A DNA stretch of 33,682 nt from Streptomyces cellulosae (GCA_014655195.1 BNBH01000050.1:1-33682); one strand, 5' to 3'; shown: positions 25,256-33,644, numbered from the stretch's first letter. The notes: generated from the sequence alone by a model not told the origin. Translations and numbers: made by a program.

Positions 25256-25680
25256 CAGTGGGCGGAGGACGCCAGCGGGCGCTGCTTCAGCGCCGCGGTG
25301 TGCGCGTCCATCCGCTCGGCGGCCAGGATCGCCGCCGCCGTGTCCGCGCGGGACGCGGCGACGACCAGGGCGCGCCCGGCGAGCGCGTGCGCCTTCCTGT
25401 GCAGGGCCGTCGCGTCCGGCTCGCGGCCGCGCGTGGACGTCGTCGCACGGGCCGGCGTACGTCCTCCCCGCAGGCGGGTGATCTCCTGGGTGAGCCGCTC
25501 GGCCGCGGTGTCCAGATCGGCCGAGGGCGCCGCCGCCCGCAGCTCGTCGGTGACGGCGAGCAGCGCGGCGAGATGGCCCGCGAGCTGGATGTCCAGCTCC
25601 TCCTCGCGGGACCTGTGGGGGAAGTCGTCGGGGCCGGCCATCGTGCTGTGGACCGACTTGGAGCGGATCGGTTCGTACAT
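25255..25680 (-). CDS. conserved hypothetical protein, helical (DUF6238-like)
   Basis: The 141-residue protein is mostly helix: a first helix pair around EEELDIQLAGHLAALLAVTD (26-45), a polar Arg/Thr-rich hinge (71-88) and a long Ala-rich helix (96-130, KAHALAGRALVVAASRADTA). It has no signal peptide or membrane segment, so it should be cytoplasmic. I recall similar small Streptomyces proteins filed as DUF6238, but that is memory and unchecked. The start is firm: CAGGAGG lies six bases upstream of the ATG. A palindrome overlaps the probable promoter. Function unknown. Confidence 0.75.
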   Translation of the reverse strand: MYEPIRSKSVHSTMAGPDDFPHRSREEELDIQLAGHLAALLAVTDELRAAAPSADLDTAAERLTQEITRLRGGRTPARATTSTRGREPDATALHRKAHALAGRALVVAASRADTAAAILAAERMDAHTAALKQRPLASSAH

Positions 25681-25717
25681 GGATGGCCTCCTGGGTGCTG
25701 ACAGGAAGCCATCCTAG

Positions 25718-25735
25718 CTTAGATTCTGTCTAAAG
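25718..25735. promoter_or_regulatory. palindrome in the promoter of the DUF6238-like gene
   Basis: TTAGA-N5-TCTAA (25719-25733) lies directly upstream of a TAGGAT -10-like hexamer (minus strand 25716-25711). It occupies the spacer, where a repressor would block transcription. The regulator is unknown. Confidence 0.35.
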
Positions 25736-25784
25736 TTGAGTTGTAGTCGAAAGTGATCAATCCTCAGTACCGAGTGCGAAAAGC

Positions 25785-26996
25785 TCAGTGCTGGCTGTAG
25801 CCGTCCAGGAAGCGTGCGATGCGGCCCACCGCGTCCCGCAGGTCCGTGGCCGAGGGCAGCGTGACCACGCGGAAGTGGTCCGGCTCCGGCCAGTTGAAGC
25901 CGGTGCCCTGCACGACCATGATCTTCTCGCGGCGCAGCAGGTCCAGCACCATCCGCCGGTCGTCCTTGATCTTGAAGACCTCGGGGTCCAGGCGCGGGAA
26001 CAGGTACAGCGCACCCTTCGGCTTCACACAGCTCACGCCCGGGATCTGGGTCAGCAGCTCGTACGCCACGTCCCGCTGCTCGCGCAGGCGGCCGCCCGGC
26101 AGCACCAGGTCGTTGATCGTCTGGCGTCCGCTGAGCGCGGCGACCACGCCGTGCTGGCCCGGCATGTTCGCGCACAGGCGCATGTTCGCCAGGATCGTCA
26201 GGCCCTCGATGTAGGAGTCGGCGTGGGCGCGCGGGCCCGAGATCGACATCCAGCCCACCCGGTAGCCGGCCACCCGGTACGCCTTCGACATGCCGTTGAA
26301 GGTGAGGGTGAGCAGGTCGGGGGCGACCTTGGCGGTCGGGGTGTGCACGGCGTCGTCGTAGAGGATCTTGTCGTAGATCTCGTCCGAGCAGACCATCAGG
26401 TTGTGGCGGCGGGCGATGTCGGTGAGGCCCTTGATGACCGCCTCGTCGTAGACCGCGCCGGTCGGGTTGTTCGGGTTGATGATGACGAGGGCCTTGGTGC
26501 GGTCGGTGACCTTGCGCTCCACGTCGGCGAGGTCCGGCATCCAGTCGGACTGCTCGTCGCAGCGGTAGTGCACCGCCGTGCCGCCGGACAGGGAGACGGC
26601 CGCCGTCCACAGCGGGTAGTCCGGGGCGGGGACCAGCACCTCGTCGCCGTCGTCCAGCAGGCCCTGCATCGCCATCACGATCAGCTCGGACACGCCGTTG
26701 CCGATGAAGACGTGCTCGACGTCGGTCTCGATGCCGAGGGTCTGGTTGTGCATGACGACGGCCCGGCGCGCGGCCAGCAGGCCCTTCGCGTCGCCGTAGC
26801 CGTGCGCCGTCGACACGTTGCGGAGGATGTCCTCGAGGATCTCGGGCGGGCATTCGAAGCCGAACGCCGCCGGGTTGCCCGTGTTCAGCTTGAGGATGCG
26901 GTGACCGGCAGCTTCCAGCCGCATCGCCTCCTCGAGCACCGGGCCCCGGATCTCGTAACAGACGTTGGCGAGCTTGGTCGACTGGATCACCTGCAT
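25785..26996 (-). CDS. AlaA-like PLP-dependent aminotransferase (class I/II)
   Basis: The 403-residue protein has the length of E. coli AlaA (glutamate-pyruvate aminotransferase) and the fold-type-I motifs in order: LNTGNPAAFGF (37-47), HGYGDAKG (65-72), the PLP phosphate-side GNGVSELI (99-106), INPNNPTG (173-180, Asn177 contacting PLP), SDEIYDK (204-210, Asp and Tyr pair) and the Schiff-base Lys238 in TFNGMSKAYRVAGYRVGW. It should interconvert pyruvate and glutamate with alanine and 2-oxoglutarate in the cytoplasm. The start gives the family-typical MQVIQSTKLANVCYEIRGP end; its ribosome site is weak. It is a single gene with no operon partner, divergent from the secreted protease. Confidence 0.9.
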   Translation of the reverse strand: MQVIQSTKLANVCYEIRGPVLEEAMRLEAAGHRILKLNTGNPAAFGFECPPEILEDILRNVSTAHGYGDAKGLLAARRAVVMHNQTLGIETDVEHVFIGNGVSELIVMAMQGLLDDGDEVLVPAPDYPLWTAAVSLSGGTAVHYRCDEQSDWMPDLADVERKVTDRTKALVIINPNNPTGAVYDEAVIKGLTDIARRHNLMVCSDEIYDKILYDDAVHTPTAKVAPDLLTLTFNGMSKAYRVAGYRVGWMSISGPRAHADSYIEGLTILANMRLCANMPGQHGVVAALSGRQTINDLVLPGGRLREQRDVAYELLTQIPGVSCVKPKGALYLFPRLDPEVFKIKDDRRMVLDLLRREKIMVVQGTGFNWPEPDHFRVVTLPSATDLRDAVGRIARFLDGYSQH

Positions 26997-27386
26997 GCTG
27001 GGAGCTTACGGCCCGGTATGGCCCTTCGGGCCGTGTTTTCCGCCACGTGAGACGCGTCGGTTCGGGTGGTTTTGTCCTGCGCGTGGTTCTCCGCGTGACG
27101 ATCATGGGCGCGCGCCTCCATCACCTCCACACCCAGCCTCCCCACACCCGGCCCCTCTTTTCGCAGGTCCGCGGGTGAACCTGTAGGCCGTCCCGCGTCC
27201 GGCCGCCGGGAGGGCGCGTCATGTCCGTCGGCCGCGGGACGAGCGCTGCCCCGCCGTCACCGAAGGTCGTCACCGGGAAAAACGGGTCCTTGCCCGCCCG
27301 GCGCACCCATGATGACAATGCGCATGACAATTTTTGTGGGCGGTCGGAGTGATCCGGCCGCCCGACGCCGCATTGAGGGGACCCCC
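26997..27386. other. divergent intergenic region, aminotransferase/protease
   Basis: No gene is apparent. The protease side holds a GC-rich hairpin in its leader (gggcggtcgg at 27338-27347 with ccggccgccc at 27354-27363, one G-U pair) just after a T-rich stretch. Promoter elements could not be placed with confidence. Confidence 0.5.
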
Positions 27387-28322
27387 ATGAGAAAACCTCT
27401 CGTCGTCGCGCTCTGCGCCCTGGCACTCGCCGGCGCGGGCGCGACCCCCGCGGTCGCCGCCGCGCCATCCCCCACGGGCGCGGACACGACCACGGGCACG
27501 GCCCCGGCCACATCGCTGACGGGCATCGTCAACGACACGGTCGGGGCCGTCGCGGACACCCTGTCGGGGCTCACCGCGAAGAACTCGGGCGCGGTGAACT
27601 TCGCGGGCACCGTCTCGCTGAGCAACTGCTCCGGCTCCGTCGTCCGCATGCCGGACTCGGCCGCCTCCGACCCGGCGCTGGTCCTCACCAACGGCCACTG
27701 CCTGGAGAGCGGCTTCCCCGCGCCCGGCCAGGTCATCACCGACCAGGTGTCGAGCCGCACCTTCGGGCTGCTGAACGCCTCGGGCACCAAGGTCGCCACC
27801 CTGCGCGCCGACCGGTTGGTCTACGCGACCATGACCGACACGGACGCGGCGATCTACCGCCTGAACACGACGTACGCGCAGATCAAGAGCTCGTACGGGA
27901 TCGACCCGCTCACCCTCAGCAGCTCCCGCCCCGCCGCCGGCACCGCCATCAGCGTGGTCTCCGGCTACTGGAAGCGGATCTACAGCTGCTCCGTCGACGG
28001 CTTCGTCCACCGGCTGAAGGAGGGCGACTGGACCTGGAAGGACTCGGTCCGCTACACCTCCGCCTGCAACACCATCGGCGGCACCTCCGGCTCCCCGGTG
28101 GTCGACGACGCCACCGGAAAGGTGGTCGCCGTCAACAACACCGGCAACGAGGACGGCGCCCGCTGCACGGTCAACAACCCGTGCGAGGTCGACGAGAACG
28201 GCGCTGTCACGGTCCGCCAGGGCATCAACTACGCCCAGCAGACCTACCCGTTCACCTCCTGCTTCACCACCGGCAACCGCCTCGACCTGAGCGGGAGCGG
28301 CTGCACCGTGCCCAAGCCCTGA
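27387..28322 (+). CDS. secreted trypsin-fold serine protease (S1 family)
   Basis: The 311-residue pre-protein starts at the ATG at 27387 with GAGGGG seven bases upstream; the frame open to 27309 is rejected for lack of a site. The signal peptide (about 1-25) ends at PAVAA. The catalytic triad is visible: His104 in LTNGHCLE, Asp153 in DTDAAIYRL and Ser234 in GGTSGSPVVD. Several Cys residues (81, 105, 201, 227 and later ones) suggest disulphides. A roughly 45-residue Ala/Thr/Gly-rich segment between signal and core may be a short propeptide. It acts outside the cell as an endopeptidase of unknown specificity. Genes either side point away or converge, so it is monocistronic. Confidence 0.9.
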   Translation: MRKPLVVALCALALAGAGATPAVAAAPSPTGADTTTGTAPATSLTGIVNDTVGAVADTLSGLTAKNSGAVNFAGTVSLSNCSGSVVRMPDSAASDPALVLTNGHCLESGFPAPGQVITDQVSSRTFGLLNASGTKVATLRADRLVYATMTDTDAAIYRLNTTYAQIKSSYGIDPLTLSSSRPAAGTAISVVSGYWKRIYSCSVDGFVHRLKEGDWTWKDSVRYTSACNTIGGTSGSPVVDDATGKVVAVNNTGNEDGARCTVNNPCEVDENGAVTVRQGINYAQQTYPFTSCFTTGNRLDLSGSGCTVPKP

Positions 28323-28329
28323 CGGGCCC

Positions 28330-28377
28330 GGCGGGGCGGGCGGTCAGCGCGGAGTCCTGCGCACCGCCCGCCCCGCC
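28330..28377. terminator. long hairpin between convergent protease and deacylase genes
   Basis: A perfect 15-bp stem (ggcggggcgggcggt/accgcccgccccgcc, loop 18) starts 8 bp after the protease stop and runs into the last codons of the deacylase. It should terminate the protease transcript. Confidence 0.65.
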
Positions 28378-29954
28378 AGCACGTCCGTGCGCCGCCCGTC
28401 CTCGATCACGAACCGCCCGTCGACCAGCACGTACGGAATGCCCGTGGGCAGCGTGCGCGGCTCGGCGAAGGTCGACCCGGCGTCCACCGTCCGCGGGTCG
28501 AACAGCACCAGGTCCGCCTTGTATCCCTCGCGGACCAGCCCCCGGTCCCGCAGCCCGAGCCGCGCCGCCGGGCGCGAGGTCAGATGCGCCACGCACTCCT
28601 CCAGCGACAGCACCCCCAGCTCCCGCACGTAGTGGCCGAGGTAGCGGGGGAACGTCCCGTACGCCCGCGGGTGCGGCTTCGCGCCCTGCAGAATGCCGTC
28701 CGAGCCGCCCGTGTGCACCCGGTGGCGCATGATCGCCCGTACGTTCTCCTCGTGGCCCACGTGCTGGAGGATCGTCGGGGCGAGCCGGTCCTTCAGCAGC
28801 AGTTCCCGCGCCACCGTCCACGGGCTCTCGCCGCGCGCCCGCGCCGACTCCAGCACCGTACGGCCCACGTACTCGCCCAGCGCCGGGTCGCCCACCCCGG
28901 AGATCTCGACGGTCTCCCACTCCACCGGCACGCCGTGGCAGCCGTCCGAGCCGGTGACCTCCAGGTCGTGCCGGATCCGCTCCGCCGTCGCCTCGTCCGC
29001 GAGCCGCCGCAGGATCTCCTCGGGGCCGCCCTCGCTCGCCCAGCTCGGCAGCAGCGCCACCAGGGTCGTGCAGCCCGGGGTGTACGGATAGGTGTCCAGC
29101 GTGATGTCGGCGCCCGCGTCCAGCGCCTCGTCCAGCAGCGCCAGCAGCTCGGGTGCCCGGCCCTTGTTCACCCCGAAGTTCATGGTGGCGTGCGCCAGAT
29201 GCAGCGGGCAGCCCGCCTCCCGGGTGAGGGCCACCATCTCCGCGTACGCCTCCAGCGCGCCGGCGCCGTAGGAGCGGTGGTGCGGGCAGTAGTAGCCGCC
29301 GTACGACGCCACCACCCGGCACAGCTCGGTCAGTTCGGCGTCCGGGGCGTACATCCCGGGCGTGTACGTCAGCCCCGACGACATCCCGACCGCACCCTGC
29401 TCCATGCCCTCCGCGACCAACTGCCGCATCCGGTCCAGCTCTTCGGGCGTGGCCTCGCGGTCCTCCCAGCCGACGGCGAGCGCGCGCACGGTGCCCTGCG
29501 GGATCAGGTACGCCGCGTTCACCGCTATGCCCCGGTCCAGCCGGTCCAGGTACTCGCCGACCGACCGCCAGTCGAAGTCCACGTCGTCACCCGGGCCGTT
29601 CCACCCGGCGATCGCCCGCCGCACCTCGCCCAGCGTCCGGTCGTCCACCGGCGCGTACGACAATCCGTCCTGGCCGAGGACTTCGAGGGTGACGCCCTGC
29701 GCGGCCTTCGCGCTGTGGTGGGGGTCGCGCAGCAGGGCCAGGTCGCTGTGCGCGTGCATGTCGATGAAGCCCGGGGCCAGCACCAGCCCCTCCGCGTCCA
29801 GTTCGCGCCGCGCCTTCGGACGCTGACAGCCCGCGTCCGCCGCCTCCTTGACGATGGAGACGACGCGTCCGCCGTCCACCACCACGTCCGCGCGGTAGGA
29901 GTAGTCGCCGGAGCCGTCGACGACGTCCGCGTCCCGGATGACGAGCTCTTCCAC
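28344..29954 (-). CDS. D-aminoacylase-family N-acyl deacylase
   Basis: The 536-residue amidohydrolase matches N-acyl-D-amino-acid deacylases in length and order: an N-terminal beta part (VIRDADVVDGSG), PGFIDMHAHSD (His67 and His69), a second-metal region, LHLAHATMN (metal His), LQHVGHEENVR and HTGGSDGI (catalytic Asp), then LTSRPAARLGLRDRG and YKADLVLFDP. The usual GNCG motif reads LGQDG, so the metal-bridging Cys is Asp96. The GTG at 29954 follows TAGGAGG by seven bases and is firm, which excludes the longer frame to 30944. It lies 11 bp after the PLP deaminase gene, as one operon. It should remove an N-acyl group from a D-configured amino acid or from N-acetylglucosaminate (inference). Confidence 0.88.
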   Translation of the reverse strand: MEELVIRDADVVDGSGDYSYRADVVVDGGRVVSIVKEAADAGCQRPKARRELDAEGLVLAPGFIDMHAHSDLALLRDPHHSAKAAQGVTLEVLGQDGLSYAPVDDRTLGEVRRAIAGWNGPGDDVDFDWRSVGEYLDRLDRGIAVNAAYLIPQGTVRALAVGWEDREATPEELDRMRQLVAEGMEQGAVGMSSGLTYTPGMYAPDAELTELCRVVASYGGYYCPHHRSYGAGALEAYAEMVALTREAGCPLHLAHATMNFGVNKGRAPELLALLDEALDAGADITLDTYPYTPGCTTLVALLPSWASEGGPEEILRRLADEATAERIRHDLEVTGSDGCHGVPVEWETVEISGVGDPALGEYVGRTVLESARARGESPWTVARELLLKDRLAPTILQHVGHEENVRAIMRHRVHTGGSDGILQGAKPHPRAYGTFPRYLGHYVRELGVLSLEECVAHLTSRPAARLGLRDRGLVREGYKADLVLFDPRTVDAGSTFAEPRTLPTGIPYVLVDGRFVIEDGRRTDVLAGRAVRRTPR

Positions 29955-29965
29955 GGTCCTGCCTC

Positions 29966-31231
29966 CTAGAAGAAGGTACGGATGTAGTCGACGACCGTGC
30001 CGTCCGCCTCGGCCACGGGGATCAGCGCCCACTTGTCGAAGGACGTGCAGGGGTGCGACAGACCGAGCCCCACCCAGTCTCCCACCTCCACGTCCGCCTC
30101 CGAAGAGGTGCGCAGCCACGCGTGCTGGTCGGACAGACCGGTCACCTCGATGCCCGTGGCCGGCCGCTCCGTCCCGTCCCGGCGCACCACCCGCGCCACC
30201 GGCAGATCCAGGTCGTACGCCGCGTCCCGCTTGCCCGCGTTGGTGAACGCCTGCTCCGCCGACGGCCGCGACACCACCTGCGTCCACAGCCGGAACGCCG
30301 GCTCCAGACCGCCCTCCTGCGGCACCCGGTTGAACGGGGTCAGCCGCTCGTAGTGCCCGTCGTCGTGCGACACGTACGCGCCGGAGCGCAGCAGCTTCAG
30401 CACGGGCGCCGACAGCTCCGGGACCTCCGCGAAGACGTCCGCGACCGCGTCGAACCAGGCGCTGCCGCCCGCGCTCACCACGATCTCGTCCAGCCCCGCG
30501 AACCGCCCCGCCTTGTCGAAGTCCACGGCCAGGGCCACCAGCCGCCGCAGCCACGCACGCACCCGCTCCGGGTCCGCCTGCGGCACCTCGCCCTCGTATC
30601 CGGCGACCCCGACCAGCCGCAGCGTCCGCGCGGCCGACACCGCATCGGCGACGGCCGCGCACTGCGCCTCCGTCCGCACGCCGGTGCGCGCGCCCTCGCC
30701 GGCGGCCAGCTCGACCACCACGTCCACCGGCCGGGACGCCCCGGCCAGAGCCGCGTCCATCAGCTCCACCCCGCGCACGGAGTCGACGTAGCAGACGAAC
30801 CGGAACGCCGGGTCGGCGTCCTGCTCGGCGGCGATCCAGCGCAGCGCCGCCGCGTCCACCAGCTCGTTCGCCAGGAAGACCCGCTCGACCCCGAACTCCC
30901 GTGCCACGCGCACCTGATGGGGAACGGCGAGCGTGATGCCCCACGCGCCCCGCTCGATCTGGCGGTGGAAGAGCTGCGGCGCCATGGAGGTCTTCCCGTG
31001 CGGCGCGAACGCGAGCCCGTGCCGCTCCGCGAACGTCTCCAGCGCCGCCAGGTTGTGCTCCAGCCGCTCGGCGGACAGCGCGAGCACGGGGGTGGTGAAG
31101 CCGCCGGTGAAGAGGTTCCGCCGCTGCGCGGCCAGCTCGCCGACGGTGAGGTCCGCGGCGTCCGGCGGGAGGCCCTTGAAGCGGTGGCCGACCCGTTCTT
31201 CGGCGAGGCGGGCGAGAGCATCGAGGACCAT
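29966..31231 (-). CDS. D-serine dehydratase-like PLP enzyme (fold type III deaminase)
   Basis: The 421-residue protein combines an alanine-racemase-type barrel and a C-terminal beta domain. The PLP lysine is Lys80 in FAPHGKTSMAP. The barrel continues with VVVELAAGEGARTGV and GVAGYEGEVP. The C terminus has the D-serine-dehydratase-like zinc motif SHPCTSFDKW (His393, Cys395). Family members deaminate D-amino acids with a beta-hydroxyl group to keto acids and ammonia, or act as D-threonine aldolases. The ATG at 31231 has GGGAGG five bases upstream, so the upstream frame to 31291 is rejected. It is the first gene of a two-gene operon with the deacylase and is divergent from the kinase. Operator-like palindromes lie 22-59 bp upstream. 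Confidence 0.88.
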   Translation of the reverse strand: MVLDALARLAEERVGHRFKGLPPDAADLTVGELAAQRRNLFTGGFTTPVLALSAERLEHNLAALETFAERHGLAFAPHGKTSMAPQLFHRQIERGAWGITLAVPHQVRVAREFGVERVFLANELVDAAALRWIAAEQDADPAFRFVCYVDSVRGVELMDAALAGASRPVDVVVELAAGEGARTGVRTEAQCAAVADAVSAARTLRLVGVAGYEGEVPQADPERVRAWLRRLVALAVDFDKAGRFAGLDEIVVSAGGSAWFDAVADVFAEVPELSAPVLKLLRSGAYVSHDDGHYERLTPFNRVPQEGGLEPAFRLWTQVVSRPSAEQAFTNAGKRDAAYDLDLPVARVVRRDGTERPATGIEVTGLSDQHAWLRTSSEADVEVGDWVGLGLSHPCTSFDKWALIPVAEADGTVVDYIRTFF

Positions 31232-31252
31232 GGAGCCTCCCTGATCAGGTGC

Positions 31253-31290
31253 GTTGCGCATATCGCAACACTCATTGCGTATATCGCTCA
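31253..31290. promoter_or_regulatory. tandem palindromic operators in the divergent promoter
   Basis: Site 1 (31253-31269) is a perfect GTTGCG-CATAT-CGCAAC. Site 2 (31274-31290) is the similar ATTGCG-TATAT-CGCTCA. The centres are 21 bp apart, two helical turns, on one DNA face. They lie just upstream of the deaminase start and between the two divergent operons. The IclR protein encoded in the cluster is the likely binder (inference). Confidence 0.6.
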
Positions 31291-31366
31291 CCGCTGTCTA
31301 ACATCTCCGCCACACGCGGTCAACGGACACCGCGCCCCCCCCGCCCCGACGAGGAGCCCCGCCATC

Positions 31367-32440
31367 GTGACCGTCACCGGAACCGGCAACGCCCCCGACG
31401 TCGTCGACGTCGTCGCGCTCGGCGAGTCCATGGTGACGTTCCTGCCGTCCCGCCCCGGCCGCCTCGCCGACGTCCCCGCCTTCCACCGGTCGATCGGCGG
31501 CGCGGAATCCAACGTGGCCTGCGCGCTCGCGGCGGCCGGCCACACCACCCGCTGGGTCAGCAGGGTCGGCGCGGACGGCTTCGGCGACCACCTCGTCGAG
31601 GCGATCGGCGCGTACGGCGTCGATGTGTCGCACGTCCGCCGCGACCCCGCCCGTCCCACGGGCGTCTACTTCCGCACGGCGGGCGACCGCGCGGGCGACA
31701 CGCACGAGGTCGCGTACTACCGGGCGGGTTCGGCGGCGTCGGCGATGTCACCGGCAGGCGTGGACCTGGAGGCGGTACGGGCGGGGCGGGTGCTGCACCT
31801 GTCGGGCATCACGGCGGCGTTGTCGCAGGACTGCCTGGCCCTGATGCGCGAGCTGACCGCCCCCCGGCCGGGGCGCCCGTTGATCTCCTTCGACGTGAAC
31901 CACCGCCCGGGCCTGTGGGGCGAGGGCCAGGATCCGGATGTGCTGCTGGAGCTGGCCCGCAGGGCGGACATCGTCTTCGTGGGAGACGACGAGGCGCGCC
32001 AGGCATGGGGGCTGCGCGGCGCCCGTGCGGTGCGGGACGCCCTTCCCGAACCTGAGATCGTTGTCGTCAAGCAGGGCAAGGGCGGAGCCGTCGCCTTCGA
32101 CAAGGAGACCGACGGCCTGTGCGAGGACGCCGACGGCACCGCGACGTTCGTACGCGCCGTGCACGTCGACGTCGTCGCGGCAGTCGGCGCCGGCGACGCC
32201 TTCGCCGCCGGTTTCCTCTCGGCCACCCTCCGGGGTCTGCCCATACGGGACCGCCTACGCCACGGCCACCTCGCCGCCGCCGCCACCCTCACCACCCCCG
32301 GTGACCTCGCCCCGCCCCCGCCCCGGCCCCTCGCCGACCGCCTCGCCGCCCTCGACGACCCCGCGTGGGGGACACTGCGACTCGGCCCCGGCTGGACAGC
32401 AGCCGACACAGAGGCCGCAGAGGAGGCACGCACCCCATGA
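31367..32440 (+). CDS. PfkB-family sugar kinase, KdgK-like
   Basis: The 357-residue kinase has the ribokinase/PfkB layout: ALGESMVTFLPSRPG (17-31), SIGGAESNVACALAAAG (42-58, signature 1), DVNHRPGLW in the middle and signature 2, VVAAVGAGDAFAAGFL, with the catalytic base at Asp277 in GAGD. The ALGESMV opening and NHRPGLW segment fit 2-keto-3-deoxygluconate kinases, which give KDPG, though sugar specificity is not proven. The GTG start at 31367 has GAGGAG about ten bases upstream. Its stop overlaps the IclR start (ATGA, 32437-32440), so the genes are coupled. The cluster contains an N-acyl deacylase and a deaminase that could supply KDG from amino-sugar acids. Confidence 0.85.
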   Translation: MTVTGTGNAPDVVDVVALGESMVTFLPSRPGRLADVPAFHRSIGGAESNVACALAAAGHTTRWVSRVGADGFGDHLVEAIGAYGVDVSHVRRDPARPTGVYFRTAGDRAGDTHEVAYYRAGSAASAMSPAGVDLEAVRAGRVLHLSGITAALSQDCLALMRELTAPRPGRPLISFDVNHRPGLWGEGQDPDVLLELARRADIVFVGDDEARQAWGLRGARAVRDALPEPEIVVVKQGKGGAVAFDKETDGLCEDADGTATFVRAVHVDVVAAVGAGDAFAAGFLSATLRGLPIRDRLRHGHLAAAATLTTPGDLAPPPPRPLADRLAALDDPAWGTLRLGPGWTAADTEAAEEARTP

Positions 32441-33195
32441 GCCAGACCGTAGACCGCGCCCTGAGCATCCTTCCGCTGCTCGCCGAGGGACCCGCCGACC
32501 TCGGCCAGGTCGCCGACCGCCTCGGCGTGCACAAGTCCACGGCCCTGCGCCTGCTCCGCACCCTGCACGAGCACGGCCTGGTCTACCGCCAGTCCGACCA
32601 GCGCTACCGCCTCGGCGCCCGCCTCTTCGCCCTCGCCCAGGAGGCGATGGAGAACCTCGACGTGCGCGAGATCGCCCACGCCCACCTCGTACGCCTCAAC
32701 GAGCAGTGCGGGCACACCGTCCACCTCGCCGTCTACGAGGAGAACGAGGTCCTCTACATCGACAAGGTGGAGAGCCGCTACCCGGTGCGGATGTACTCCC
32801 GTATCGGCAAGCCCGTCGCCATCACCGTGGCCGCCGTGGCCAAGCTGCTCCTCGCCGACCTGCCCGAGCACGAGCGCCGCGCCCTCGCGGAGAAGCTCGA
32901 CTACCCCATGTACACGCCCCGTTCGACGCCCCACGCGGCCGCGTTCCTCCAGGAGCTGGCCAAGGTGCGCGAACAGGGCTGGGCCACCGACCTCGGCGGC
33001 CACGAGGAGTCCATCAACTGCGTCGCCGCGCCGATCCGCGGCGCCGACGGCCGGGTGGTCGCCGCGATGTCGGTGTCCGCGCCGAACGTCGTCGTCACCG
33101 CCGACGAACTCCTCACCCTGCTCCCGCTGGTGCGCCGTACCGCGGACGCCATCAGCGGCGAGTACTCCGGCCGTACCCCGGCAGAACCGAAGTAA
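32437..33195 (+). CDS. IclR-family transcriptional regulator
   Basis: The 252-residue protein begins MSQTVDRALSILPLLAEGPA. An N-terminal winged helix (about 5-60) has the recognition part in LGVHKSTALRLLRTLHEHGL and the wing in YRQSDQRYRLG. The C-terminal effector domain (about 75-248) has EIAHAHLVRLNEQCGHTVHL, SRIGKPVAITVAAVAK and AAPIRGADGRVVAAMSVSAP. IclR proteins bind palindromes in divergent promoters and sense small acids. Here the likely target is the pair of palindromes at 31253-31290. The start overlaps the kinase stop and has AGAGGAGG upstream. A RidA gene follows 13 bp later. Confidence 0.9.
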   Translation: MSQTVDRALSILPLLAEGPADLGQVADRLGVHKSTALRLLRTLHEHGLVYRQSDQRYRLGARLFALAQEAMENLDVREIAHAHLVRLNEQCGHTVHLAVYEENEVLYIDKVESRYPVRMYSRIGKPVAITVAAVAKLLLADLPEHERRALAEKLDYPMYTPRSTPHAAAFLQELAKVREQGWATDLGGHEESINCVAAPIRGADGRVVAAMSVSAPNVVVTADELLTLLPLVRRTADAISGEYSGRTPAEPK

Positions 33196-33208
33196 GGACA
33201 TCCCCCGC

Positions 33209-33619
33209 ATGACCGAGAAAGTCGCGCTGACCCCGAAGACCCACACCACCCCGCCCGCGAAGTTCTCGCACGGCGTCCGCAAGGGCAACATCCTCCAGGT
33301 CGCCGGCCAGGTCGGCTTCCTGCCCGCCGAGGAGGGCAAGCCGCCCACGCCCGCCGGTCCCACCCTGCGCGAGCAGACCCTCCAGACCCTCGCCAACGTC
33401 AAGGCGATCCTCGAGGAGGGCGGCGCCAGCTGGGACGACGTGATGATGATCCGCGTCTACCTCACCGACGTGGACCACTTCGCCGAGATGAACGAGATCT
33501 ACAACACCTACTTCGAGGAGCAGGGCCTCACCCAGCCCCCGGCCGCCCGCACGACCGTCTACGTCGGTCTCCCCGCCGGCCTCCTCATCGAGATCGACGC
33601 GCTCGCCGTCCTCGGCTGA
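33209..33619 (+). CDS. RidA-family (YjgF/YER057c/UK114) protein
   Basis: The 136-residue protein has the RidA length and signature: ILQVAGQVGFLP (28-39), LANVKAILEEGGASWDDVM (61-79), VYLTDVDHFAEMNEIYNTYF (83-102), then PAARTTVYVG with Arg114 and LIEIDALAV with Glu128, the residues that bind the substrate carboxylate and water. RidA proteins hydrolyse enamine/imine intermediates released by PLP dehydratases, protecting PLP enzymes. Such an enzyme, the D-serine-dehydratase-like protein, is in the same cluster, so the pairing is chemically sensible. It is probably the last gene of the kinase-IclR-RidA unit, 13 bp after the regulator gene. Confidence 0.9.
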   Translation: MTEKVALTPKTHTTPPAKFSHGVRKGNILQVAGQVGFLPAEEGKPPTPAGPTLREQTLQTLANVKAILEEGGASWDDVMMIRVYLTDVDHFAEMNEIYNTYFEEQGLTQPPAARTTVYVGLPAGLLIEIDALAVLG

Positions 33620-33628
33620 GTCCCCCCA

Positions 33629-33644
33629 CCCCCCCCCCCCCCCC
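33629..33644. repeat. C16 homopolymer after the RidA gene
   Basis: Sixteen consecutive C residues follow a C6 run and a single A, beginning 10 bp after the RidA stop. Length may be unreliable in sequencing. Confidence 0.7.

Noticed and set aside
28344..30944. 866-codon minus-strand frame covering the deacylase and part of the deaminase
   Set aside because: The extra N-terminal part is Gly/Arg/Ala shadow text opposite a real frame. A GTG with TAGGAGG at 29954 gives a family-sized protein.
33629..33644. C16 run as a regulatory contingency tract
   Set aside because: It lies after a stop codon, affects no visible start or promoter, and homopolymer length is prone to sequencing error.
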